From Suilimivivens sp964393865 (GTDB taxonomy: Bacteria; Bacillota; Clostridia; Lachnospirales; Lachnospiraceae): a stretch of 64,000 nt of DNA. The stretch covers positions 1 through 64,000 of the forward strand of contig CAYMUW010000012.1 in the NCBI GenBank assembly GCA_964393865.1, written 5' to 3'. The notes under the pieces are model-generated. The model did no database searches. It saw nothing but the letters and a program-made list of their open reading frames with translations, and was not told the DNA's origin. The stretch's first letter is position 1; each line of letters starts with the position of its first letter. The position numbers and the translations under genes are program-made. This document shows, piece by piece, positions 52,693 through 60,853 of this stretch.

Positions 52693-54320
52693 GCAAAGCA
52701 TGGTTCAGGAGCAAAATTCGCATTTTTCTTTTAACCGCATTGGCGGCCGGCAGTTCTCTGATGTTGACTGCCTGTCACGGCTCTAAAGGTATGGAGGCAT
52801 TTGAGATTCCTGAGGAATTTGATCTTTCAAGAGAATATGAGATTACATTTTGGGCGAAGAATGATACCAACAAAACGCAGACTGCTATTTATGAGCAGGC
52901 AATTGCGGATTTTGAAGATTTATATCCGAATATTACAGTGAATCTGCGTTTGTATACGGACTACGGTAAAATCTACAATGATGTGATAACGAATATTTCA
53001 ACGAACACTACGCCTAACGTCTGCATTACTTACCCCGACCATATTGCAACCTATTTGACCGGAACAAATCTGGTTGTTCCCCTTGAAGAGCTGTTTGCGG
53101 ATGAAAAATACGGGCTGGGCGGAAGCAAAGTCAGATTTGACGCGCCTTCCACAGATGAAATTATCCCGCAGTTTTTGGATGAATGCTTATTTGCCGGTCA
53201 TTATTATGCAGTTCCTTATATGCGCTCAACGGAAGCCTGCTATATCAATAAAACTTATGTGGAGGCTCTGGGATACACCCTGCCGGACGCGCTTACCTGG
53301 GATTTTGTCTGGGAGGTTTCCGAGGCAGCCATGGCGCAGGATGCCCGGGGAAACTTTCTGGTAAACGGCCAGAAGGTGATGATTCCCTTTATTTATAAGT
53401 CCACCGACAACATGATGATTCAGATGCTTAGGCAAAAGGACGCCGGGTATTCTACTGACGAGGGGGAAATTCTGCTCTTTAATGACACTACGCGAGAGCT
53501 GTTGTTTACGATAGCGGAGCATGCGGAGAGCGGAGCCTTCTCTACCTTTAAAATTTCAAGCTATCCTGCTAATTTTCTGAATGCCGGGCAGTGTATCTTT
53601 GCAATAGATTCCACTGCCGGAGCAACCTGGATGGGAACAAATGCGCCGCTTTTGGATATCAGTGAGGATAAGGTCGTAGAATTTGAAACGGTGGTTATGC
53701 CCATCCCTCAGTTTGATACCGAGAATCCGCAGATGATTTCCCAGGGACCTTCCGTCTGCATATTTAATAAAGAGGATTCTCAGGAGGTTTTGGCTTCCTG
53801 GCTGTTTACTCAGTATCTGCTGAGCAATGATGTGCAGATTGCCTATTCGGAAACGGAAGGATATGTGCCCGTTACATCCAAGGCGCAGGAGTCAGTCGAA
53901 TATCAGGATTATTTGTCCAGATGCGGCGAGGATAATAATACTTATTATGATGTGAAAATCAAAGCGGCAGGGCTGTTGCTGGACAATGTTGACAACACCT
54001 TTGTGACGCCGGTGTTCGGCGGGTCGGCATCCCTTCGTGACGGAGCCGGACAGCTTATTGAAAATACCGTAAAATCTGTCAGAAGAGGGCAGGAGGTTGA
54101 CGACAGTTATATAGATAAGCTTTATGATGACATCACCTCCTTATACCGTCTGGATCAGATTGGGGGGCAGAGCGCGCAGGCGGCTTTGGGCAAAGCGGAT
54201 TTGGGAAAGCTCCCGAAAACAGCAGTAATCCTTTTATCGGCGTTAGCGGCCGCATGGGTCTTGATTATTCTGTATGTTGTTTTTCAGATGGTAAAAAAGA
54301 AGACAAATAAGCAGAAATAG
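52689..54320 (+). CDS. Sugar-binding lipoprotein with extra C-terminal membrane helix
   Basis: 543 residues, longer than the usual 420-450. The N-terminal signal ends in a lipobox (LMLTAC), giving a lipid anchor. The mature part (YEITFWAKNDTNKTQTAIYE, FEDLYPNITVNL) is an extracellular solute-binding family 1 protein. Near the end, TAVILLSALAAAWVLIILYV and a Lys-rich tail form a transmembrane helix, so the protein would be held at both ends. Such a tail is uncommon among CUT1 binding proteins. GGAGGA precedes the start. The sugar is likely an amino sugar by context. Confidence 0.87.
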   Translation: MSKAWFRSKIRIFLLTALAAGSSLMLTACHGSKGMEAFEIPEEFDLSREYEITFWAKNDTNKTQTAIYEQAIADFEDLYPNITVNLRLYTDYGKIYNDVITNISTNTTPNVCITYPDHIATYLTGTNLVVPLEELFADEKYGLGGSKVRFDAPSTDEIIPQFLDECLFAGHYYAVPYMRSTEACYINKTYVEALGYTLPDALTWDFVWEVSEAAMAQDARGNFLVNGQKVMIPFIYKSTDNMMIQMLRQKDAGYSTDEGEILLFNDTTRELLFTIAEHAESGAFSTFKISSYPANFLNAGQCIFAIDSTAGATWMGTNAPLLDISEDKVVEFETVVMPIPQFDTENPQMISQGPSVCIFNKEDSQEVLASWLFTQYLLSNDVQIAYSETEGYVPVTSKAQESVEYQDYLSRCGEDNNTYYDVKIKAAGLLLDNVDNTFVTPVFGGSASLRDGAGQLIENTVKSVRRGQEVDDSYIDKLYDDITSLYRLDQIGGQSAQAALGKADLGKLPKTAVILLSALAAAWVLIILYVVFQMVKKKTNKQK

Positions 54321-54332
54321 GCAGTACTGCTA

Positions 54333-54360
54333 TTGATTTATTAAAATTTTCATGTATAAT
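54333..54360 (+). promoter_or_regulatory. Promoter of the lipoprotein gene
   Basis: TTGATT (54333-54338), 16-base spacer, TATAAT (54355-54360). Confidence 0.65.
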
Positions 54361-54436
54361 TATCTAGATGTTTAAAAGTTTTTATCAGTTACATATCTGA
54401 TGGTAAAGCCGTAAAAGCGGCAGAAGGAGAGGAAGA

Positions 54437-55174
54437 ATGAAAAAGTTTACATCGTTACTGTTGATTTTGACACTGGTACTTGCATGTGTCGGCTGCGGTT
54501 CTAAGGGATCTGACGATACGGATACCAAGTCAGAAGGAGTTATGACCTATGAAGAGTATGTTGCCGCTGATCTTGACACAGAGGTTGTAGTTGAGACTTA
54601 TGTACAGGCAAAGCAGTCCTGGTGGGACAATCAGGCTACCGTTTATACACAGGATAAGGACGGCGCTTATTTCCTGTATAATATGGCATGCTCTGAGGAG
54701 GATTATGCGAAGCTGACTACAGGAACTAAGATCAAGGTTACCGGATACAAATCTGAGTGGGCCGGTGAGGTTGAGATTATTGATGCAACATTTGAAATTG
54801 AAGATGGAAGCTATATTGCAGAGGCAGAGGATGTTACTTCAATTCTTGCTTCTGATGATCTGATCAATCACCAGAATAAATTCGTATCCTTTAAGGGTAT
54901 GACCATTGAGGCAATTCAGGATGCAGATGGCAATGATGCAGCTTTCCTGTATGCATGGGACGGTTCAGGTCAGGATGGAGACGATTTGTATTTTAATGTT
55001 TCCTTTGAAGGAAATACTTATACATTTACCGTTGAGTCTTATCTGTGTGATAACACCACTGAGGTTTACAATGCTGTAAAGGCTTTAAATGTTGGCGATA
55101 CAGTTGATATGGAAGGCTTCCTTTACTGGTACGAGGGCGTTAATCCTCACATCACTTCTATAACAGTAAAATAA
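54437..55174 (+). CDS. Lipoprotein of unknown function, OB-fold-like repeats
   Basis: 245 residues. A signal peptide with lipobox (LACVGC) is followed by a Gly/Ser/Asp linker. Two similar beta-rich parts follow: MTYEEYVAADLDTEVVVETY with a YLYN/FLYN-type segment, and VSFKGMTIEAIQDADGNDAA with FLYAWDG. The pattern looks like two OB-type folds and is acidic. AGGAGAGGAAG precedes the ATG. Codon choice is that of a well-expressed gene. Partner unknown. Confidence 0.75.
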   Translation: MKKFTSLLLILTLVLACVGCGSKGSDDTDTKSEGVMTYEEYVAADLDTEVVVETYVQAKQSWWDNQATVYTQDKDGAYFLYNMACSEEDYAKLTTGTKIKVTGYKSEWAGEVEIIDATFEIEDGSYIAEAEDVTSILASDDLINHQNKFVSFKGMTIEAIQDADGNDAAFLYAWDGSGQDGDDLYFNVSFEGNTYTFTVESYLCDNTTEVYNAVKALNVGDTVDMEGFLYWYEGVNPHITSITVK

Positions 55175-55187
55175 TTGAACCCCAAAT

Positions 55188-55230
55188 AATGCCCTGAATG
55201 TCAGATATCATCTGATGTTCAGGGCATTTT
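55188..55230. terminator. Bidirectional terminator between convergent genes
   Basis: Arms AATGCCCTGAATGTCAGAT and ATCTGATGTTCAGGGCATT pair almost perfectly around a 3-base centre and are followed by TT on the + strand. It serves the lipoprotein gene (+) and the DUF2971 gene (-). Confidence 0.85.
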
Positions 55231-55268
55231 GGTGTAATAAGAAAGCGCCGGAAAACCAGCGTGTGGTG

Positions 55269-56090
55269 TTAGGTGGTAGGCTTTCTTAAGGGGCAATTGG
55301 ACATACTGATTCGGTTTTTCAAAACATTCAGTCCGCAGTCGTCTAAATAATCCTGCAGGATCGGAAGGGACTGGGTGGAGGTGGGACCTATGATGATTTC
55401 GCCGACCAAATCGGACAGATGCAAGTTCAGCTTGCCGCACATTCTGTTTAAATCCAAAGGATAATATTTCTTAATTCTTTCCATGGATACGTGATATTTA
55501 GGCTCCACGGCAAATTCATTGGAAATGAAAGGGGAAACTACCAATCGAAACTCCCTTTCACTGGAAAAGGAAGGATGCTTAAAGGCAGCTGACTGTACCC
55601 AGGCTTCATTCATAAGCTCCTGCAGCCCGGGCATATTTTCGGAAAATCTCTTTGCGTCCTTGATCAGTTGATAAAATTCATTTACAAGGCGGTGCTCCCG
55701 CATGTCTTCCTGATAATACACTTCCTGAAGAGAAACAGCTCCGCCTGTCATTTTCTGCATCAGATCCTCATGAAATGCAATACATACCCCCTGACCGAGG
55801 TGGCCGTATCTGTCCCACTGGGCAGCATCATCCCTGTACTTTGAAAAGCAGGCAGCATAGGCGGAATAATGAAATTCCTCTGCCAATTCCTTACGGAAAA
55901 AGGCTTCTGCCTTGCGCAGCTTTTCATGCTCGTCATCCAGATCTAATTTTTCGATAACTGCCTTACAGATGCCGTTCATAAACAGTCTCATTTCAGAAGC
56001 GTCATTCATATTTAAAATATTGTTAAGTCTCAGCTCTGCACACCGGATAATTCCGTCAAAGGCGGCGAAGTCCGTATAATGATACAGCAT
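55269..56090 (-). CDS. DUF2971 protein
   Basis: 273 residues. LYHYTDFAAFDGIIRCAELRL, LNNILNMNDASEM, CFSKYRDDAAQWDRYG and SSEREFRLVV match DUF2971, whose members often lie in defence or toxin contexts and resemble ADP-ribosyl-transferase-like folds; the function is not established. TGGAGGTAATGT precedes the start, 3 bases after the NUDIX gene stop, so the two are coupled. Confidence 0.85.
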   Translation of the reverse strand: MLYHYTDFAAFDGIIRCAELRLNNILNMNDASEMRLFMNGICKAVIEKLDLDDEHEKLRKAEAFFRKELAEEFHYSAYAACFSKYRDDAAQWDRYGHLGQGVCIAFHEDLMQKMTGGAVSLQEVYYQEDMREHRLVNEFYQLIKDAKRFSENMPGLQELMNEAWVQSAAFKHPSFSSEREFRLVVSPFISNEFAVEPKYHVSMERIKKYYPLDLNRMCGKLNLHLSDLVGEIIIGPTSTQSLPILQDYLDDCGLNVLKNRISMSNCPLRKPTT

Positions 56091-56093
56091 ACA

Positions 56094-56747
56094 TTACCTC
56101 CATAAATCAGATACAAAATACATAAGGGCGGCCCAGGTATAAACAGAATAAAAGATGCCGTCCTGATCCTTTCCTGTCTTTAGAATTTCTTTTGCCTCCT
56201 TTACGGAAAGAAGCTGAAAGCCGTCAAAGCATTCACTTCCCACAGCTCCCTTTTGGGAAAGAGATGACAGATTATCCAGTTTCACAACCGCACAGACAAG
56301 CGAATTACTTTCATCAGTCATCCCTGGTGAGGAAAAAAGCAGGGGATTGATGACGGACAGGGAGTCCTTTTCGCTCAACACAATACCGGTTTCCTCTGTA
56401 ATTTCTCTTCTGGCAGCGGAAAGAATGGGATCGCCGCCTGTTTCGTCATCCGGATCCAATAGGCCGGCAGGAGGGCTTAACAGGAAATGCCCTGTGGGAT
56501 AACGGTATTCTCTGACCATTAACAGCTTCGGCTCATCATCCTTAACTTGAAGGATTACCACGCATGTCACGGCATCCGGGAGCATTTCGGAAAATTCCTG
56601 ATCGGATTTGGCTGCCACGATCTGCTCTAAAGGTCTTCTGGTTGCATCGTAGTAATGCTTTCCTTCCTCGTACTGCAGATCAAAAACCCTTATAAATTTT
56701 GATTCAAACAGTAATTGTATATTTTCTTTGTTGATATTTGGTTTCAT
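56094..56747 (-). CDS. NUDIX hydrolase, ADP-ribose-pyrophosphatase-like
   Basis: 217 residues. PAGLLDPDDETGGDPILSAA leads into the Nudix helix (RREITEETGIVL). The box departs from the strict consensus, with an Asp where the first Glu is usual and a short insertion. LMVREYRYPTGHFLLSPPAG fits the ADP-ribose or NDP-sugar pyrophosphatase branch. It may process ADP-ribose. It heads a two-gene operon with the DUF2971 gene, which hints at an ADP-ribose link for both. Confidence 0.85.
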   Translation of the reverse strand: MKPNINKENIQLLFESKFIRVFDLQYEEGKHYYDATRRPLEQIVAAKSDQEFSEMLPDAVTCVVILQVKDDEPKLLMVREYRYPTGHFLLSPPAGLLDPDDETGGDPILSAARREITEETGIVLSEKDSLSVINPLLFSSPGMTDESNSLVCAVVKLDNLSSLSQKGAVGSECFDGFQLLSVKEAKEILKTGKDQDGIFYSVYTWAALMYFVSDLWR

Positions 56748-56984
56748 ATTCTATTCCTTTCGCTTGATTATTATTGTAGTATGAATTTGGGGAATTGGCA
56801 ATTTCATATTTTAATAGTGTGGCGGTAGTGATAAAATCCTGTCTTTGACAGTGTTTTGACGTAAAAAGTCCCGGAGACCGCACTGGCTTTGAGGGGATTT
56901 TTATGTGGTTAAGCTGTCAAACTCCCGGTATTCTGCCTATTACTTTCCGACAATAAGTTTACCCCATCATTGGCAATTTGTTAG

Positions 56985-57013
56985 TTGAAATATATTTTCA
57001 ATCGTGCTATTAT
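56985..57013 (+). promoter_or_regulatory. Promoter and AT-rich leader of the 57090-cstA operon
   Basis: TTGAAA (56985-56990), 17-base spacer, TATTAT (57008-57013). The leader carries the palindrome AACTTAAGTT (57015-57024) and an AGAAAA/TTTTCT inverted repeat before the first gene, possible operators. The remaining gap 56748-56984 shows no gene. Confidence 0.55.
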
Positions 57014-57089
57014 CAACTTAAGTTAGAAAAAATTAATAAATTTTCTCAAAAATTAATTTTTTTAGTTGCGGAAGGAAATTAACTTAAGG

Positions 57090-57596
57090 ATGAAATATAC
57101 CTGTGAAACTGCAATAAATCGTCTGCTGAAAAGCTATGCAGTTTATTATAATATTACTATGTTCAATGATGAACGGACTCCAATCACAGCCCGCTGTGAT
57201 TTTTTTGAGCATTCACAAAAATACATAGTATCCAAAAAGGCTGAATTGTGGTCGGCGAACGGCGAAGAATTTCTTTATATATTAAACATTCCTCATCTTA
57301 CAAAAGAGCTTTTTGAAAAATGGAGGGACTATGTGTACGAGGATGGCATGAAGCTGCTTCATGTAGGGCCGGGACATATGTACTCGTTTATCACGCCGGT
57401 ATTTGTCTGTGAAACTTGCGATGAAGATGCAAGAAAGGCATTAAAAAAATGCCGAATTTACAAAAGTTTTCATTTTTCGCTTCATGGCTGGATGGATTAT
57501 CATGTGGCAGTCGTTGATTTAAGCAAAGGACGGGTCGATGCTAACCGAAGCGGCCATCAGACGGCGAAAATTTTGAAAAAGGTGCTATTTTCATAA
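57090..57596 (+). CDS. Uncharacterised protein encoded upstream of cstA
   Basis: 168 residues from ATG 57090; a TTG at 57066 would add eight residues, but GCGGAAGGAAA serves better as ribosome site for the ATG, though somewhat far. Features include several aromatic-rich strands (FLYILNIPHL, HMYSFITPVFVC) and a Cys pair (VCETC). A helix of charged residues precedes HFSLHGWMDYHVAVVDL. I do not recognise a named family with certainty. It ends 19 bases before cstA, so a regulatory or accessory role is plausible. Confidence 0.7.
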   Translation: MKYTCETAINRLLKSYAVYYNITMFNDERTPITARCDFFEHSQKYIVSKKAELWSANGEEFLYILNIPHLTKELFEKWRDYVYEDGMKLLHVGPGHMYSFITPVFVCETCDEDARKALKKCRIYKSFHFSLHGWMDYHVAVVDLSKGRVDANRSGHQTAKILKKVLFS

Positions 57597-57615
57597 AAAG
57601 AAGGGAGAGAGTTGT

Positions 57616-59346
57616 ATGAATTCACTAGTACTTTTGCTTGTTGCCATAGCTCTGTTGCTTTGTGGTTACATCTTCTACGGTAGATGGCTCTGCAAGCAGT
57701 GGGGTGTAGGTGAGAGCAAAGAGGAAACACCGGCTCATACCATGGAGGACGGTGTGGATTATGTTCCTGCAAAGGCGCCGGTTTTAATGGGACATCATTT
57801 TTCTTCAATAGCCGGAGCCGGACCGATCACAGGACCGATTCAGGCAGCTATTTTCGGATGGCTTCCCTGTGCGCTCTGGATTATTGTAGGAGGTATTTTC
57901 TTTGGCGGCGTACATGACTTTGGTGCATTGATTGCATCCTTACGTCACAACGGACAGTCAATCGGAGAGATTATATCCGCAAATATGAGTCGTCGGGCAA
58001 AGAGATTGTTTTTGACATTTGCTTATTTGACCCTGATTTTGGTTATTGCGGCATTTGCTTCTATCGTTGCAACTACCTTTGGTGCAACATTAGATGCAAA
58101 CGGAGTGGTTGATAAGGTGGCTTCCGCATCCAATGCATCCGTTGCAATGGTATCGCTGCTCTTTATTGTGGTAGCAATCATTTTTGGATTTGCTGTATAC
58201 CGCAGGAACGCACCGATGCTGGTATCGACGGTACTGGGCATTTTGGCAATTGTTATCTGTATGGCGGTAGGTATGAAGTTCCACCCGATTTATCTGACAT
58301 CAAACCAATGGATGATTTTTGTGGGAATTTATATTGCCGTTGCTTCTGTGACACCGGTTTGGATTTTGCTTCAGCCTCGTGATTACTTAAGCTCTTTCTT
58401 ATTATATGTTATGTTGGCGGTTGCTGTTGTAGGCGTTATTATTGCGCATCCAGCTATGGATTCGCTTCCGGCATTTACCGGGTTTGCAGTACCCAATGAA
58501 AAGGGCGCTGTGAAATATTTGTTCCCCGCATTATTTACGATGATTGCCTGTGGTGCCATTTCCGGTTTCCATTCATTGGTATCATCCGGTACAACATCCA
58601 AGCAGCTGGATAAAGAAACTGATGCAAAGCCCATTGCTTACGGCGGTATGCTGCTTGAATGCGTACTTGCAATACTGACTATTTGTGCGATCAACTATGC
58701 AACTAAGATCGGTACTGTAGCAAGTGCTACTGATAAATTTGCAGGTGGTATTGCCGGTATGGTATACAGTGTTATTGGCGGAAATATCAGTGCAGAAGCA
58801 GTCCAGTCTTCTATTCTTTACACTTTATTAGTACTTACCTATTCTGCATTTTGTCTGACTTCACTGGATACTGCCACTCGTTTGGCGCGTTTCATGTTCC
58901 AGGAATTCTGGCTTGAGCCCGGGCAGACAGCAAAGGATGTTAAAAAGGGATGGAAAAAGGTTCTTGTAAATCCTTATTTTGCTACGATCTTAACAGTTAT
59001 TCTCGGTGTACTTTTAGGTCTTAACGGATATGGTAAAATCTGGGATCTGTTTGGCGCTGCGAACCAGCTTCTTGCAGGTATTGGTCTGCTGGCAGTTGCA
59101 ACATGGCTTGGCAATATAGGTAAGAACAATAAGATGTTCCTGATTCCCATGGCATTCATGATCGTGGTAACCATCTGCTCACTGGCACTTACAGTAAAGG
59201 GTCAGATTAGTGTTATTTCTGCAGGTGGTGCCGATTGGGGACCTTATGCACAGGTAATCCTTGGTGTTCTTTTGATTGTACTTGCAATTGTACTGGTTAT
59301 TGAAGGGGTTAAGACCCTTGCGGGCCAAAAGAAAAAGACAGCTTAA
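57616..59346 (+). CDS. cstA: CstA-family transporter (peptide/pyruvate)
   Basis: 576 residues with about 16 membrane helices. GRWLCKQWGV, PAKAPVLMGHHFSSIAGAGP and FGGVHDFGALIASLRHNGQS are CstA landmarks, with a later GAISGFHSLVSSGTTSKQL. CstA proteins import peptides or pyruvate under carbon shortage. GAAGGGAGAGAG precedes the start. Codon bias suggests good expression. Confidence 0.95.
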   Translation: MNSLVLLLVAIALLLCGYIFYGRWLCKQWGVGESKEETPAHTMEDGVDYVPAKAPVLMGHHFSSIAGAGPITGPIQAAIFGWLPCALWIIVGGIFFGGVHDFGALIASLRHNGQSIGEIISANMSRRAKRLFLTFAYLTLILVIAAFASIVATTFGATLDANGVVDKVASASNASVAMVSLLFIVVAIIFGFAVYRRNAPMLVSTVLGILAIVICMAVGMKFHPIYLTSNQWMIFVGIYIAVASVTPVWILLQPRDYLSSFLLYVMLAVAVVGVIIAHPAMDSLPAFTGFAVPNEKGAVKYLFPALFTMIACGAISGFHSLVSSGTTSKQLDKETDAKPIAYGGMLLECVLAILTICAINYATKIGTVASATDKFAGGIAGMVYSVIGGNISAEAVQSSILYTLLVLTYSAFCLTSLDTATRLARFMFQEFWLEPGQTAKDVKKGWKKVLVNPYFATILTVILGVLLGLNGYGKIWDLFGAANQLLAGIGLLAVATWLGNIGKNNKMFLIPMAFMIVVTICSLALTVKGQISVISAGGADWGPYAQVILGVLLIVLAIVLVIEGVKTLAGQKKKTA

Positions 59347-59393
59347 AGCTTACATATGTTCTTTGAAAGAATTTGAATTATGAAATGATAATA

Positions 59394-59433
59394 AAAAGAA
59401 CACCGATAGACTAAAATCTATTGGTGTTCTTTT
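59394..59433. terminator. Bidirectional terminator between cstA and tRNA-Ser
   Basis: AAAAGAACACCGATAGA and TCTATTGGTGTTCTTTT pair around CTAAAA, with T-runs on both strands. Confidence 0.9.
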
Positions 59434-59441
59434 AATATAAG

Positions 59442-59527
59442 CGGAGACGGAGGGATTCGAACCCTCGTGCCCCGGAGGGCAAACGCATTTCGAGTGCGCC
59501 CCGTTATGACCGCTTCGATACGTCTCC
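59442..59527 (-). tRNA. tRNA-Ser, anticodon CGA
   Basis: 86 nt on the - strand: acceptor GGAGACG/CGTCTCC, D-arm with AGCGGTCATAACGGGGC, anticodon loop ACTCGAAAT (anticodon CGA, reads UCG), a long variable arm (TTTGCCCTCCGGGGCA region) and T-loop GTTCGAATC. The long variable arm and anticodon identify serine. CCA is not encoded. No integration is seen at its 3' end. Confidence 0.95.
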
Positions 59528-59653
59528 GAATACTTTCCTATTATACTGTTTTCAAATTTACAAGTCAATCGTTTAATGCGAGATGTATTATGGCGGCGGC
59601 TTGGACGGAAGGTTGAACTGCTGCAGGTATAGATGAAAATTCAGAGTAAAAGG

Positions 59654-59682
59654 TTGTAGATAACTTTTAAATTAGGTATAAT
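59654..59682 (+). promoter_or_regulatory. Promoter of the phosphofructokinase gene
   Basis: TTGTAG (59654-59659), 17-base spacer, TATAAT (59677-59682). Confidence 0.7.
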
Positions 59683-59740
59683 AAAATGGTATTTGAGTAA
59701 AAACGAAGCTTATTACATTGAAGCAAGGAGGAAAGTGAAA

Positions 59741-60814
59741 GTGAAGAGAATTGGTATGTTAACCAGCGGTGGTGACTGTCAGGCCTTAAACGCAGCAATG
59801 AGAGGCGTAGTTAAGTGTCTTGTAAACAGCAAAGAAGATGTTGAAATTTATGGCTTTCTGGATGGGTATAAAGGCCTGATTTACGGAAATTTCCGTATGC
59901 TTACCGGCAGTGATTTTTCCGGCATTCTTACAAAGGGCGGTACTATTCTCGGAAGTTCCCGGACTCCTTTTAAGACAATTCAGGACCCCGATGAAAACGG
60001 ACTTGACAAGGTTGAGGCAATGAAACAGAATTACTACAAGCTTCGTCTGGACTGTCTGGTTATTCTGGGCGGAAACGGCACCCATAAGACGGCCAATCTT
60101 TTGAGAGAAGAGGGATTGAATGTCATTACCCTTCCCAAGACCATTGACAATGATCTGTGGGGAACGGATATGACCTTTGGTTTCCAGAGCGCAGTGAATA
60201 TTGCCACGGATGCCATTGACTGCATTCATACTACGGCTGCTTCCCATGGAAGAGTATTTATTGTGGAGGTTATGGGACATAAGGTTGGCTGGCTTACTTT
60301 GAATGCCGGTATGGCAGGCGGCGCCGACATTATCTTAATTCCCGAGATTCCCTATGATATTAAGAAAGTAGTGGAGAAAATTGAGGAACGCAATAATAAT
60401 GGCAGCAAATTTACCATTCTTGCTGTGGCAGAGGGAGCAATTTCCAAAGAGGATGCCAAGCTGTCCAAAAAGGAATATAAGGAAAAGATGAAGAATTATA
60501 AATTTCCTTCCGTTTCCTATGAGCTGGCACAGCAGATACAGGAAATGACAGGACATGAGGTAAGGGTTACGGTTCCCGGACATACGCAAAGAGGCGGAAG
60601 TCCCTGTCCTTACGACAGAGTTTTTGCAAGCCGTCTGGGTGCAGAGGCAGGCCGACTGATTCTGAAAGGAGAATATGGCTTTATGGTTGGCTACCGAAAC
60701 CGTGAAGTAGTTAAGGTTCCTTTAGAGGAAGTTGCAGGAAAGCTGAAGATGATTTCGCCCGATGCTTCTATTGTAAAGGAAGCAAAATTACTGGGAATTA
60801 GTTTTGGTGATTAA
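59741..60814 (+). CDS. pfkA: 6-phosphofructokinase, mixed-type nucleotide/PPi signature
   Basis: 357 residues from GTG 59741; AAGGAGGA ends 8 bases upstream, so the TTG at 59693 and GTG at 59735 are less likely. GMLTSGGDCQALNAAMRG opens the fold; LPKTIDNDLWGTDMTFGF is the substrate loop and GHTQRGGSPCPYDR binds the sugar phosphate. The phosphoryl-donor site reads GGNGTHKTA (Gly as in ATP enzymes), but the loop has PKTIDND (Lys as in PPi enzymes). This Gly/Lys mixture is known from a PFK branch that uses ATP although close to PPi types. Confidence 0.92.
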   Translation: MKRIGMLTSGGDCQALNAAMRGVVKCLVNSKEDVEIYGFLDGYKGLIYGNFRMLTGSDFSGILTKGGTILGSSRTPFKTIQDPDENGLDKVEAMKQNYYKLRLDCLVILGGNGTHKTANLLREEGLNVITLPKTIDNDLWGTDMTFGFQSAVNIATDAIDCIHTTAASHGRVFIVEVMGHKVGWLTLNAGMAGGADIILIPEIPYDIKKVVEKIEERNNNGSKFTILAVAEGAISKEDAKLSKKEYKEKMKNYKFPSVSYELAQQIQEMTGHEVRVTVPGHTQRGGSPCPYDRVFASRLGAEAGRLILKGEYGFMVGYRNREVVKVPLEEVAGKLKMISPDASIVKEAKLLGISFGD

Positions 60815-60853
60815 CTAGGTGCGTGAACAGCACCATGGAAGGATAGATTTAAC

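Noticed and set aside
59442..59527. tRNA-Ser as attachment site of a mobile element
   Set aside because: No integrase or partial tRNA copy lies nearby; housekeeping genes flank it.
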